Notes: generated by a model not told the origin, from the sequence alone. Positions 23,185-35,026 are shown, numbered from the stretch's first letter. The stretch is 64,000 nucleotides of DNA from Sinonovacula constricta (GCA_007844125.1 CM017564.1:18591067-18655066); one strand, 5' to 3'. A program made the numbers and translations.

Positions 23185-23985
23185 ACATACACTTTAGAAC
23201 TATGTATATACCAGCAGGAGCTACATGTTAGGTAACACACACTTTAAAACTATGTATATACCAGCTACATGTTAGGTACCACACACTTTAGAACTATGTA
23301 TATACCAGCTACATGTTAGGTACCACACACTTTAGAACAATGTATATATCAGCTACATGTTAGGTACCACACACTTTAGAACAATGTATATACCAGCTAC
23401 ATGTTAGGTACCACACACTTTAGAACTATGTATATACCAGCTACATGATAGATACCACACACTTTAGAACTATGTATATACCAGCTACATGTTAGGTACC
23501 ACACACTTTAGAACTATGTATATACCAGGAGTCAGGTACATGTTAGGGACCACACACTTTAGAACTATGTATATACCAGCTACATGATAGATACCACACA
23601 CTTTAGAACTATGTATATACCAGGAGTCAGGTACATGTTAGGTACCACACACTTTAGAACTATGTATATACCAGGAGTCAGGTACATGTTAGGGACCACA
23701 CACTTTAGAACTATGTATATACCAGCTACATGTTAGGTACCACACACTTTAGAACTATGTATATACCAGGAGTCAGGTACATGTTAGGGACCACACACTT
23801 TAGAACTATGTATATACCAGCTACATGATAGATACCACACACTTTAGAACTATGTATATACCAGCTACATGTTAGGTACCACACACTTTAAAACTATGTA
23901 TATACCAGCTACATGATAGGTACCACACACTTTAAAACTATGTATATACCAGGAGTCAGCTACATGTTAGGGACCACACACTTGA
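23185..23985. repeat. 44-bp minisatellite
   Basis: About 17 units contain CACACACTTTAGAACTATGT and ATATACCAGCTACATGTTAG. A longer unit variant carries an insertion (AGGAGTCAGGTACATG), and the two types alternate in the second half of the array. Confidence 0.93.
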
Positions 23986-26362
23986 ATAAACTCCATATAG
24001 TAGATCTCACACTAGTGTTATCTCTTACAACCCAACAATACAACATTAATGTTATATTTTAATGACACTTTGCTGTTGCAAGGTTGATACTGTTACTTAT
24101 TGACATTTGTATTTTTACTTTAATATGGCATCCACAACCATGATAACTTGGAGTATGTAGTTATTTCATAATTGCAAAACAATGCATCAAAGTGTGATCT
24201 TTAATTGATGTTTGCCTACTGTAATTATTGTGATGATTTGTCAGCGTTTGACACATCAGCTAAATAGAGTGATTTTTGCACAAGCTGGCATTAATGTATA
24301 TTTGATTTCCACTGTTATTCATTTAAAACTATTTAAGTGTGCACCTCCATGTGAATATTTTTAAATGGTCGTCAAACAGATTTTAATTTAATTAATTTTA
24401 TCACTACTATAACAATCTCTAGACACAATATAAAGTTGTGTTTTCTTTAATTTCTTGATGCTTTAAAGGTAAAAATAAAAGTCTGTTGCAAAAAACACTT
24501 ATTGCAAATGTCTTTCAAGCAGATTTACAATTAATCAAAGTTTTAAATAACAAACAAACCAAAATTGAACAACTGTTGCTCTTATTCTTGATTGATATTA
24601 AGAAAAAATGATGAATTGTGAACATCTTTAGCCAAACCATGAATCTTGCCTCCTTTCTTAAGGACAAACTGTGACAATCACAGGAAGGCAAAGTGAGAAA
24701 ACAGCGAGTGTTACTAATTCCTTTGAATTACCAAGAATATAGTGAGCTTTACCAATTAACAAATAACAGAACTAAACTTTTGTTGTTGGTGTTGTTCTCT
24801 TTCTACCTACCAATATAACATATTGGAGACTGAAGGCATGGGATCCACAAAATGATTCAAATGTATAAACATAGTTACAAATCTCGATTTTTTTTCTCTC
24901 AGGCACGTCGTTTCTGTTTAATTTACTTCTCTTCACAGGGCTTTTTCAGCCTGTCTCACAAGGCCGATATTCGGCCCCATTCCCAATGCCAAATAGCGAC
25001 CATTTTTCCCAATTTCAAGAAAAAAATTCCCAATCTCATAAATTAATTCTCATTTGAACCGAAATGCCTTCAGGGACACAAAAGCAAGGCAGATTAATCT
25101 TTAATGCAGAAAAATAAATGTTGAAATTTCCCAATTGGTTTGATTTGTCGATACTTTTTTCCTCAAATTTGACTATTTATTGCGTCAAAAATTCCCAATT
25201 TAGGCTGGGGCCTTTTTCCCAAAAAACCCTGAAAAAGCCCTGCTTCATAATCATCTCGCCCTGGAATCAAACCTGCAGAACTATGTAGATCTAGTCTACA
25301 TGGGGTTGATGAAAAAACAACACCCAAAACAACACAATTATGCAAGGTGGACAAAGAAGTAAATACAAACATTGAAAACGTTTATGTTTATCTACTCACC
25401 TATACAAATACCACAACTTGAATCAACGCTTCATACTTGGCAGCATTGTTATGATTTATGATGGTTGATTGGTCGAAATAAACTGCTGCTCAACAAATTC
25501 TCAAATATTGCGTAGACACACATTCAATGTAAACTAATTATTACACGACACATTACTGAAGCCATATATTACTTATAAATGCATGTCATCGAATGCTTTG
25601 GTAATTACCCGTTTTCAATACACTTTGAAGTTTTTCGGAAATACCAGCCTTTTTTTTCCGAAAACGAAAGTAGACGATTGGCCCGCGAACAAAGTGGTTT
25701 CAACAAAGACCAGAAACGTAGATCAATCAATTAAACGAACAATTAATTTCAATTTAAAATTCAATTAAAAATAATGGTAAACAAAATATAACTATCATAA
25801 AAAGGAAATACAATTACCAAATAAAATTTTAAAATGAAAATACAACTGGAAGCAACAGAAGTTTATTAAAAAAGGACCATTATCGAAATAGCCGCAATAT
25901 TTAGAGGCATTACAGAATAAAGGGAACAAACTCATAATGAAAAAGTTGAATGCAGATAATTAAAGTTCATGAGCACTGCACTTCTATCTCACGAGCAACA
26001 ACTTTAAATAACTGAAGCCATTAATCTCATTAAATGTTAATAACCGAGTTTTTTACGTCATCGGAACAAATACCCGCAAAATAGCCTCTTCAAATGAAGG
26101 GAAGTAACTCTAAATTAAAACCAGAACTTCCGTCTTTCGTAATTATTTATTTTTCTTTCATTTATGTGACATTATCCGTTTGGCAATCCGTGTTATTACT
26201 GGTCTACTTCGATCCGAAATTAGTACGATCCATCACAGAACTATGTTAGCAAATGTCTATTAATGGAAAATTTCAAATGAATCATCCTTGGTTGGTGTTG
26301 CTTTATCAAGATTTTTGTTTATTTTTTAAAAAGAAAAGAAAACCCAGCAAAACAAAGTAATC
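23986..26362. other. 5' flank of the Kelch gene; possible shared promoter region
   Basis: AT-rich and without a coding exon. A hAT-like element lies at 24936-25242. On the minus strand TATAG|GTGAGT at 25400/25399 is a consensus donor that could end a non-coding first exon of the DnaJ-type gene; if so, the region about 25.5-26.3 kb would be a divergent promoter. That is speculation from one splice signal. Confidence 0.3.
24936..25242. mobile_element. Non-autonomous hAT-like element, 5-bp TSD
   Basis: Terminal inverted repeats are CAGGGCTTTTTCAG and CTGAAAAAGCCCTG (14 bp, exact), flanked by a CTTCA duplication (24931-24935 and 25243-25247). The subterminal regions carry several TTCCCAAT motifs on both sides, possible transposase sites. 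The CAGGG end and 5-bp duplication fit the hAT superfamily; the subgroup is an inference. Confidence 0.82.
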
Positions 26363-26762
26363 ATGATTGAAGCTCGGACTTGTTCGATCCCAACTCATTG
26401 CAAAGGTGCTTTCCAGACAATGAATGAACTCCGACAGATGTCGCTTCTTTGCGATGTCACTTTGTGTGTGGAAGGCAAACGTTTCCCTGCCCATAAAATC
26501 GTTCTGGCAGGTTCAAGCCCCTATCTGAAGGCTATGTTCACCAATGGTATGCTAGAAACAGACCAGGATGTGGTAGAAATCCGTGATATTGATGCTGTTA
26601 CGATGCAGACCTTACTGGACTTCATGTACACCAGTACGATAGAGATCACTGTCAGTAATGTTCAAAACATCCTTCAGGGAGCATCACTCTTCGGACTTCA
26701 ACACCTGCGAACGCTGAGTGCTCAATTTCTTCAGCTACAGTTGACAGCTTCAAATTGTTTAG
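26363..26762 (+). CDS. KLHL gene exon 1 (BTB domain)
   Basis: The start ATG at 26363 is preceded by an in-frame stop (TAA at 26357). The exon encodes the BTB/POZ domain up to TASNCL and ends TTAG|GTAAAA in phase 1. Confidence 0.92.
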
Positions 26763-29700
26763 GTAAAAAATTAACCTTTTAGTCCAATAGGTTGCTGCCG
26801 GAGCACTAGGCTCCACGATATAACTGAGGATGCAGATGTACAAACATTATAAAAGAAATTGTGTACTCAATCTTGAGTTGTTACTCGCTTGGTTGGTCAA
26901 GTGTCAATTTTAAATGACCGGGTTTCATAGTATCATGTAAGCTTAAAGTGGACACTGTCAACAGCGTAGAGCCACTCACTTGTAACTTCTTTGACTTAAT
27001 GTGGGAGAGTGTTCCAGCTGACCTATGTTGCACCGGTGGTTCTACCCAGATATTTGTCTAGGGTCATCGTCCACCAAGCACAGGTGGTTCTACCCAGATA
27101 TTTGTCTAGGGTCATCGTCCACCAAGCACCGGTGGTTCTACCCAGATATTTGTCTAGGGTCATCGTCCACCAAGCACCGGTGGTTCTACCCAGATATTTG
27201 TCTAGGGTCATCGTCCACCAAGCACAGGTGGTTCTACCCAGATATTTGTCTAGGGTCATCGTCCACCAAGCACAGGTGGTTCTACCCAGATATTTGTCTA
27301 GGGTCATCGTCCACCAAGCACAGGTGGTTCTACCCAGATATTTGTCTAGGGTCATTGTCCACCAAAATAGCTGCACATTGCTATAATGATCATGGTTGCT
27401 GTGAGCTATTTAAAAAACAGAACAAATTTCCACATAATCTCAAGTTAATGACTGTTTAATAATTTTTACATTTATGTTATCTTTATACAAACACAAATAT
27501 TACACTTCATGTTTTATTTTTTGTTAGTGAATACTGGTATCAAATTTATTGTAAATATTTGCATTTTATCCATTTTATCATTACTTCATTAGTATTTTTT
27601 CTATTTTCAGGTATTCAATTGTTTGCTGATGTGTACATGTGTACAGAATTGGAGAGTGCAGCACGGCAGTTTATCTTCCAAAACTTTCTTGAAGTTGTTC
27701 ACGTAGATGAGTTCATGCAGTTATCAGAAGAGCGACTGATCGATCTGCTTCGTAGCGATAAACTTCAAGTGATGACAGAACAGCAAGTGTTTGAGGCGGC
27801 ATACTCATGGCTCAAATATGATTCGAAAACCAGAATGGATAGTGCTTGTAACGTCTTGAAACACATCAAACTTGGACTGCTGGAACTGCCAATGCTGGAA
27901 AGTGTAGTGCTAAAATCTGACTTCTTTCGAACTTGCCATAAGTGCCAGTCTGTGATAAGTTCTGCCATTCGATGTCAATACGAGAGAAAGAATATGGATC
28001 TGCTGACCCCCAGAGCCCACCCACCATGCATTTATGTTGTAGGAGGCCGCAATAGTCAGGATTGCCAGTTGAAAAGCATGGAGAGATACGATTTCCTGAA
28101 TGACACCTGGAGCTCAATGGTAAGCACCAAAAGGGAGCCAAAAGGTTTATATACAGCAATATTTTTTCATTTGAAAAGTATAAGATAAAAAAGTGCACAT
28201 ATTTGAAAACAATGAGATTTTTTTTCAAAATTAATGAGATTTTTTAGTAATCTTTGACAAAAGTTTTATTTTTGAGCATAAAAAACAAAAACAATGTACA
28301 TTCATGGTACAAAAACATTATATATTCATATAAATCAAAATTAACCAAGACTAGACAAGAGACTAGAGTCGTTATGTAACAGTAACTGGTTGCAACATCC
28401 CTGAGCAAAACCATATCGTTTGTGATAGTTTTGCCGGTCGAATCCTGTCCAAAATCAGTGATAAGCCGCTGATCAGACGACAGACGAAGGTTCTTTTTTA
28501 GGAGGCATGACATTAGCGTCTCAAAAATGAAAACAGCAATGACTGGAGATCGATCTGGTCACCGGCATCGTATTGCACTGCCAATATTAACGGGAAACAA
28601 GTGCACATGAACAAGTGCGCGTGACGTAGCGGTGTTTCAGACAATTCTTACCTCGTAGTAATTGCTCAAAGACAAGGTATTATGGATATGAAGTTTTTGT
28701 GGAGGTTATGATTGCTAGTTTATCGATTGCGTTTTTTAAGCGCAGATATTTTAAAATTATGCGTTTTTCTTGAAAAATATTTGCTAAAATCGCAAATCGC
28801 ACACCAAAAAATATCTCTGTATTATATATATATTTATTTATGGATTGTTTTGCTTTTTATTAACTTACTGAGCACGACAAATTGAGCTTCTCTGACTGTC
28901 CATCATGTGGTGTCAATTTTCCCATCCCTGATCTATAGAGAAAATGTCTTTACAAGATCAGTAACACATAATGCAAGTAAATCTTCAGACTGCCTTTCTG
29001 CTCTCTGGACTTAACCAACACTGCAATACATCCACACTGATTCCCATCCAAAATGGGGGGCACCCCTTTGATTTAAAGTTTGACCACCTATATGTATTTA
29101 ACAGGTGCCTAATTATAACTGTGGATAAGATGCACTTAACAGTTATAAAGAAAGTCTTAACAGTATATGTAAATAAGAAATTTTAGTTTGTGGATCTTTT
29201 ACTACTAGCCCGCTGACACCTTGAATATCGCTAGGGCACAAAATTCTGCTGCAGTTACCACAGTGTTGCCTTCTATGCATTATAGTGAAATGTATCATGC
29301 GACTTTTTTTTTTATAATGGGGAATCTTCTTGTTCGAGCAAATAAATTATTCTGGCAAACCTAAAGAATGTTACTAAAACAATGAACTACAAGGTATCCC
29401 CATTCCTGTAGTTTCACTGTGATAATTCTTGCTGTAGCCTGGAATAAATATTAATTTTTGTAAAACCAGTAACTCAAATACATGATTATAACTTGCGGAT
29501 CGGGAGGTCGTGGGTTCGAACCCCGGCTGGGTCTAACCAAAGACTTTAAAGTTGGTAGTAGTGGCTTCCCTCCTAACGCTCGGGGCTAAGGGGACAGCAT
29601 TACGCCTGACTCGTCGGTGTCAGTATAATGGACCGGCCGGGTTCAGTCCCTGGGCACCTCATAAGTGCCCCTGTGCTATAATGATAGAAATGTCGCTGCG

Positions 29701-32700
29701 CAGTATCGGCAAAAATGCCGGCTAATCCCATCCCATCCCTCTCCTTACAGCCAGGAATGAATATAGCCAGGACAGCCATCGGTTCGGCAACGTTGGATGG
29801 CATGTTGTATACAGTGGGTGGTGAGTGTGCCTTGATCGATAATCAGGAAAACACACTATACCTCCGTTGTGTTGAGTGTTATGACCCCGTGCAGCGCCAG
29901 TGGATACCAAAACCAGAGATGAAGATAGCGAGATCGTTTGTGGCTGTCGTAGCACTTCATAGTTATCTTTATGCCATTGGTAAGGAATTTTTATATGTAA
30001 TGAATCTGTTGGAAGAAATGGCTTAATAATTTTTTATTCTCTTTTTCTTAAATTTGTCCTTTCCTTCATGTTTCCTATCATAGCCACACCAAATCTGTCT
30101 AGACAGCTTAGAAAGAGCCTCTGGTAATTTCCAACTTTTGTCGATAACATACACATATAATTGCTAAAATACATATTTATATGTGTGTGTATATTTGTAA
30201 AGTAATAACTGATTTGTATAAATGTATATATTCAATGTCAAGTAAAAGCTTAAATATACGCTCTCTATATAAGTAGGAAATAGTTAATGTATGCCTTATA
30301 TATCGGTACATATAAAGTTACATAGCCTTATAGCTAACTTATACAGTCGAACATAGATTATTCTTCAGGACCGCTAATTTATTTAGAACAATGCATGGGT
30401 TGGAATAATTAAAATTGCCTCCACTTTCAACATTTTCCAGCTAGGAGTCTGCCATTTTGAATGGAATAATTATCTGCAGTAATGTGCAAAAAGCAATGTA
30501 TATACCATAATGCTTTCCACAGTGAAACATAGAAAAAGTTAATTGTTGGAAAAGAAATTTTTACATCAGTACTCTTAACCTCGTTTTTTTTCTTTATTCT
30601 CCTCCCACTCTCAACAACTGGCGATTTTCCCGGTTCTGCCATTCTTATTAAATGCAAATTGAAGCTGATCTGCGTATCCCCTTATTGCTGGGTCCTTCTT
30701 CAGATTGCTCAACTAAGATTCACCGGCTGTGCTTGTAATTTTTAACTGAGATGACGTGATATTGGTCAGCATTTGTACCTACACTCCCTGACAGTTTGTA
30801 ATGCCTTTAGGAGACAAAGTGAATACAAGTCAATCTTTAATCAGATTGTCACACTCTTTAATTGAAGATACATTGTAACTGACTGTCAAACAAATCAACA
30901 TCTCATATCCAATTAACAACTTCAACCAACCAATTAATAAAGCCAGACATTGATGTTAATTGAGTAACCTCCATTCGCAGTTTGACAGGTGACAGTGGCC
31001 GACCATTGAAGCAATCGGGCTTTGGATAATATATGTGAAGAAAGCATTAAACCTGTAGCTGGGGATTGAAATTGTCTTCAAAAAATGCAAACACTTTGAT
31101 TAATGCAAATAAATGATCGGAGGTTTTTTACATGAAATTATATAAAGAAAAAATCGGGACTGACCAATGACTTCAAATAATGCCTCAGCTTTTGTCAACC
31201 CGAGTTTGAATAACCAAAGTTTGATTGTCCATTTAAGTTAAAGGAATGGCTGAAGTAATTGTATTAAATATTAAATAAAAGCTAAAATAAATGTTCATTA
31301 TAAAGTGATAGCTTAAGCAGATAGTTAATATAATTTAATAGCTGAACTAAAGTATATATTTAATATTAACTAATAGCTTAGGTGATAATTCAATATAAAG
31401 TTATAGCTAGATCAAATATATTATTAAAAGCTTAAGTGATAACTATAAATTAAATATAAAGTAGAAATAGCTTATGTAGATATTCATTATAAAGTTACAG
31501 GTAAATGGCTGGTATCTGTTATAGGTGGGGAAGATCGAGCTTGTGGTTACAATATTGTAGAGAAATTTGACCCCAAGACGGAGTCCTGGGCGTTTGCCTC
31601 AAGTATGAAGCGTCGCCGAGCAGGGGCTGGAATAACTGTATGTGAGGGACGAATATATGTAGCTGGTAAGACAGACATACTTTTTCTAACAATCCAGCAT
31701 TTATATTCTGTCATTAACTATTAACTAGTAGTTTGGTTAGTGAAATTATATTTATGCAATTTTACCTTGTTAGTCCTTACATTTGCATAGATCTTCTGAT
31801 GTTTACATTACATTAAATGAAAATATCAGTTCCCTCATTTACATAATATTACACATCTTAAACATTTATAATTTGTCATTAGTTCATCGTCGGTTATACC
31901 CTGTTACATTACTCCGCTATGCTGCGTTATGTACCCGTGGGACAATTGGCTAGGAAAATCTCGTAGTCATGAATAATGAATGAGGCAGTTTCATTGGTGC
32001 CATAAGGAAACCACCATGGATAACTAGCCAATGAAATTACGTTTTATATCTAAGGTCCGGTTTACCATTCAAAATGGCGACCTCCATGAGTAAAATTGTG
32101 CGTTGGTTTCTATTTTAGTAAGAAAATCCCAGTATGACGTCATTGAGATTGAAGAGTATTTTATTGTAACATGCAATTTCATTGGAAGAAGATTGGTCTC
32201 CCCTGCCTCATGCACATTCATGAAAATGAGATTTTGCTAGTCAAATTTCCCACGGTATGTATGGAGTGTAACGGAAGAAAGTACTGTGGTTGCCGACAAT
32301 GTCATTAGTTAAACATTGCTTTTCTTTCTTTAATGAATTACACCAGGTCTCAAGAGTCCATTATATGATCGTAAATCTTAAAATCTAAACACTGATCAGA
32401 TCTTTATCACAAAACCATGCTCCCACTCTAGTAGTGCTTCCAGCAAGTACAAGGTTAATGCAGTTTTCAAGCAATAAGTTGCCTTTAATCGTACTCTGTC
32501 TATGTACACAGATAATATGTGATTATTCATTAAAATTAATGTGTATTTTGTCAGTCTTGCTCTTCTCCTTTCATAGTTACAGTACAGAATTCACATATTC
32601 CATACTTGGAAACAGATAACTTCCTTCTTTGTTTATATGAAAATAACAAATCTCCCACTTTGCAAGTAAAAATCTCCCACTTTGCAAGTAAAAATCTCCC

Positions 32701-35026
32701 ACTTTGCGAGTAAAAATCTTCCACTTTGGTCTCAGAAAAAGTTCACATGTATATATTCAATATTTTCAAAATTGAAGAAATTTATTTGTTATCTCCCTTG
32801 TGTTTAGGTATTTGCATGTACATTATATAAGCAACATCATTACTTTTATTTTGTTTATTTTTTCATAATGCCTCAGCACTTTTACTTGTTATTACTTTAT
32901 TTATCAAATTTAAGATTTAATGTGCCTATATGTGATAGTCTGAAGTGACCCCAATTGTTTAAAACATGGACAAATCTTTATTTTTCTACACTAGCTATTT
33001 ACTAAGTAACTACCCACATGAGAAGTAACACAATTTAATTTGAATAGTTTTTAGAGTAACCTCCCCTTATAAATGGAAAGGTACTAACTTCCCTCAAAAT
33101 ATAGTCATAAGAACACTTCATGATACTTCTTTTATCTGACATCAGTCAAATTCAATCACACATTTATCGCCTTGTCAGGTGGATATGATCGCACCCTGCA
33201 CATGGATCGGGCCAGTATGGAATGTTATGACCCCGGCACAGAGGAGTGGACATTTATGTCGGAGATGGAGAAGGCGCGGTCAGGCCTCGCTATGGCAACC
33301 ATCGATCAGAATATTTTTGCTTTCGGTGGCCGATACAGACACACAGAACAGTATTATGATCTGGTGGAAAGGTGAGTGGCCAGGCTTTAAGCATAAGCAT
33401 CGAGAACCTGTAATGTCTCAGCTGTTTACAGCATGGGTTTAGATTTCAATTGGGTTAAAAACTTTCCATTGAGGTGATCTTCTTGCTGCCTTTCATTGCA
33501 ACAGTGGTTCTATCTAGATATTTGTGGTCTGTCACTTCCAGTAATAGCTAAATGACACCGTTTGACGGAGGGATGAATAAAAACAAAACAAAAACTGTAT
33601 TTAGGTTGATGGATCTGTCATGCATAATGTCCAGGACAAGGCTTAGTTATAGGCGACTTTAAATTAGTGCTCTTATGGTATAATTGTCAAACACAAAACC
33701 AGACCTGGTAGCGCAATTGGTAGAGCATCGGCTCCAGGTACAGGAGGCCCCGGGTTCGATCCCGGTCCGCAACATACCAAAGTCGTCAAAAATGGAAGTG
33801 GTATAGCTCCCTTGCTAATGCTTAAGCAAGTATAAGGGTAGTTCCATGACTGGTTGGCCCGGTGTCAGGATAATGTGACTGGGTGTGGTATCATGCCAGG
33901 TGTTCACAGTATGCTATACACAGTGAAGGCAGTACTATATCTGCTTCAAGTGGACACCGTCTCCAGATAACTGAAATACTGTTGGTGGGACAATAAACCC
34001 AACAAACAAACAAATCAATTTCAGATTAGCAGAAGTAAGATGAGCCCCAGATATGAGGAGTAAAATGTCTGCTGCTTCTCTCCAAAACCCTTTCTACCTT
34101 GCACTACCTAGGTTTGTCTTGATTTTGCAATTCTAATGAGTGCCAGCAATAAAGGGTTTGGTTGAGAATAATGGGATATATTGCAACACAAAGTCAGATG
34201 TACACCTGTTATTGGGAGCTCTTGAGGACCCCGAAAACTCATATTTATATGTTGTATATTCAAAGTAATATAATCCATATCATCATATTTACAGGCTTTA
34301 GATGAGAAAACCACACATGAGTGCACTCAATTCTCGAGTGTTTTCAGTGCATTTGGGTTTTCAAAAATATACACAACTATACACAATTCTCAAGTGTTTA
34401 CAGTGCATTTGGGTTTTCAAAAAAATACACAACTATACACAATTCTCAAGTGTTTACAGTGCATTTGGGTTTTCAAAAATATACACAACTATACACAATT
34501 CTCAAGTGTTTACAGTGCATTTGGGTTTGCCAAAATATGCACAACTATACTCCATTCTCAAGTGTTTACAGTGCATTTGGGTTTACAAAAATATACACAA
34601 GTGCACACAATTCTCAAGTGTCAAGGTTCATTTGGGTTTACAAATATATACACAAGTGTACACAAGTCTCAGGTGTTTATGGTATATTTAAATTTCCAAA
34701 TATATACACAAGTTCACAAGTGTTTATGGTATTTGAGTTTACAAATATATAGTACACAAGTGCACATAGTTGTCAAGCGATTCCTGTACATTTTTGTATT
34801 CAGATTCAACATACTGACTCGCCAGTGGACCACTCTCTCACCAATGAATACACCAAGGGCGTGGCCAGGCTCGGCAATCTTTGATGGGCGAATCTACCTT
34901 CTAGGGGGGTTTGATGGCGGTGTTCGACTACGGACTGCTGAATCTTATGATGTCGAAACGGACAGATGGACATCCATTAACGAAATGTTGGTCAGTCGGG
35001 CAGGCTGTGGTGCAGCTGTTGTATGA
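26363..35026 (+). CDS. BTB-BACK-Kelch protein (KLHL family), complete six-exon gene
   Basis: Join of 26363-26762, 27611-28119, 29751-29979, 31525-31665, 33179-33371 and 34804-35026: 1695 nt, 564 aa plus TGA, with all phases consistent. The BTB domain (about 20-127) includes LCDVTLCVEGKRFPAHKIVL and a Met-Leu-Glu at 63-65 that fits the phi-X-E motif used by Cullin-3 adaptors. The BACK domain is about 138-240. Six Kelch blades (273-564) have GG doublets at VVGG, TVGG, AIGG, VAGG, AFGG and LLGG, each followed by the Tyr...Trp pair. Family knowledge: such proteins recruit substrates to Cullin-3 RING ubiquitin ligases through the Kelch propeller. KEAP1-, KLHL18- and KLHL20-type paralogues are all possible; I do not assign one. 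Introns 3 and 4 split a GG doublet in phase 1. Confidence 0.93.
26950..27400 (+). mobile_element. SINE family D copy carrying an internal minisatellite
   Basis: The head (CACTTGTAACTTCTTTGACT, GTTCCAGCTGACCTATGTTG) and the tail (AAATAGCTGCACATTGCTAT) match other SINE-D copies. Between them the segment GGTTCTACCCAGATATTTGT plus flanking bases has been tandemly multiplied (27035-27366). Confidence 0.7.
27035..27366. repeat. 48-bp minisatellite within a SINE, 7 copies
   Basis: Nearly identical 48-bp units start GGTGGTTCTACCCAGATATT and end GTCCACCAAGCAC(A/C). They differ only at ACAGG versus ACCGG and one CATTG. The period of 16 codons makes it open in several frames on both strands. It lies in intron 1 of the Kelch gene. 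Confidence 0.97.
27611..28119 (+). CDS. KLHL gene exon 2 (BACK domain and first Kelch blade)
   Basis: The acceptor is TTCTATTTTCAG. The exon encodes GIQLFADVYMCTELESAARQ, then the BACK domain and CIYVVGGRNSQDCQLKSMER. The donor is ATG|GTAAGC in phase 0. Confidence 0.93.
28120..29494. other. KLHL intron 2, unannotated part
   Basis: AT-rich intronic DNA with no exon or clear repeat recognised. The open frames here lack coding features. Confidence 0.4.
29495..29748 (+). mobile_element. SINE family A, copy 3, ending at the KLHL exon 3 acceptor
   Basis: Box B GGTTCGAACCC at 29513, then the conserved body (AAAGACTTTAAAGTTGGTAG, GACCGGCCGGGTTCAGTCCC), the GGCAAAAATGCCGGC hairpin and the tail TAATCCCATCCCATCCCTCT. 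The tail runs directly into CCTTACAG of exon 3. Confidence 0.85.
29751..29979 (+). CDS. KLHL gene exon 3 (Kelch blade 2)
   Basis: The acceptor is CCCTCTCCTTACAG. Its pyrimidine tract is the tail of the SINE-A copy immediately upstream. The exon encodes PGMNIARTAIGSATLDGMLY through YLYAIG and ends ATTG|GTAAGG in phase 1. Confidence 0.92.
29980..31524. other. KLHL intron 3
   Basis: AT-rich. The 3' part (31260-31500) repeats loosely TATAAAGTTATAGCTTAAGT-like phrases, a diverged short tandem repeat. No exon is seen. Confidence 0.4.
31525..31665 (+). CDS. KLHL gene exon 4 (Kelch blade 3)
   Basis: The acceptor is TATCTGTTATAG. The exon is symmetric (phase 1-1) and starts and ends between the two glycines of successive blades (G|GEDRACGY ... 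IYVAG|G). It is thus one whole Kelch repeat in register, a shuffling-compatible unit. Confidence 0.92.
31903..32272. mobile_element. MITE with ~75-bp inverted ends in KLHL intron 4
   Basis: The left end GTTACATTACTCCGCTATGC ... GAAAATCTCGTAGTCATGAA ... GAGGCAG is mirrored by the right end CTGCCTCATGCACATTCATG ... GAGATTTTGCTAGTC ... GGAGTGTAAC. The unique centre is non-coding. No target duplication is evident. Confidence 0.65.
32643..32752. repeat. 21-bp short tandem repeat with MITE family 2 end
   Basis: About four copies of AATCTCCCACTTTGCAAGTA precede CTCAGAAAAAGTTCACATGT, the inverted end of MITE family 2. The remainder of KLHL intron 4 (31666-33178) is AT-rich without recognised features. 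Confidence 0.65.
33179..33371 (+). CDS. KLHL gene exon 5 (Kelch blades 4-5)
   Basis: The acceptor is CGCCTTGTCAG. The exon encodes GYDRTLHMDRASMECYDPGT through FAFGGRYRHTEQYYDLVE and ends GAAAG|GTGAGT in phase 2. Confidence 0.92.
33425..33570 (+). mobile_element. SINE family D, diverged copy
   Basis: It shares GGGTTAAAAACTTTCCATTG, CAGTGGTTCTATCTAGATAT and AATAGCTAAATGACACC with other SINE-D copies. It is located in KLHL intron 5. Confidence 0.5.
33697..34018 (+). mobile_element. tRNA-derived SINE family B, best-preserved copy
   Basis: The head has a recognisable box A (TAGCGCAATTGGTAGAGC) and box B (GGTTCGATCCC) with tRNA-like spacing. A conserved body follows (GGTATAGCTCCCTTGCTAAT, GGTATCATGCCAGGTGTTCA, GTGGACACCGTCTCCAGATA) and then an AATAAACCCAACAAACAAAC tail. 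Other copies: 22790-23090 (minus), 50475-50795 (minus), 57313-57598 (plus). It is not a functional tRNA gene. Confidence 0.85.
34313..34800. repeat. ~57-bp minisatellite ending at the KLHL exon 6 acceptor
   Basis: Eight or so units share AATTCTCAAGTGTTTACAGT, GCATTTGGGTTTTCAAAAAT and ATACACAACTATACAC. Divergence increases towards the exon. The final stretch (TTGTCAAGCGATTCCTGTAC, ATTTTTGTATTCAG) still aligns with the unit and contains the acceptor. Confidence 0.88.
34804..35026 (+). CDS. KLHL gene exon 6 (end of blade 5, blade 6, stop)
   Basis: The acceptor is TTTTTGTATTCAG. The exon encodes FNILTRQWTTLSPMNTPRAW, IYLLGGFDGG and a C-terminal RAGCGAAVV before TGA. The acceptor lies in the last, diverged unit of the 57-bp array upstream. 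Confidence 0.92.

Noticed and set aside
33697..33770. Functional tRNA gene (box A and box B present)
   Set aside because: The tRNA-like head is fused to a conserved non-tRNA body and tail present in four copies, which defines a SINE. The acceptor-stem pairing is not maintained.
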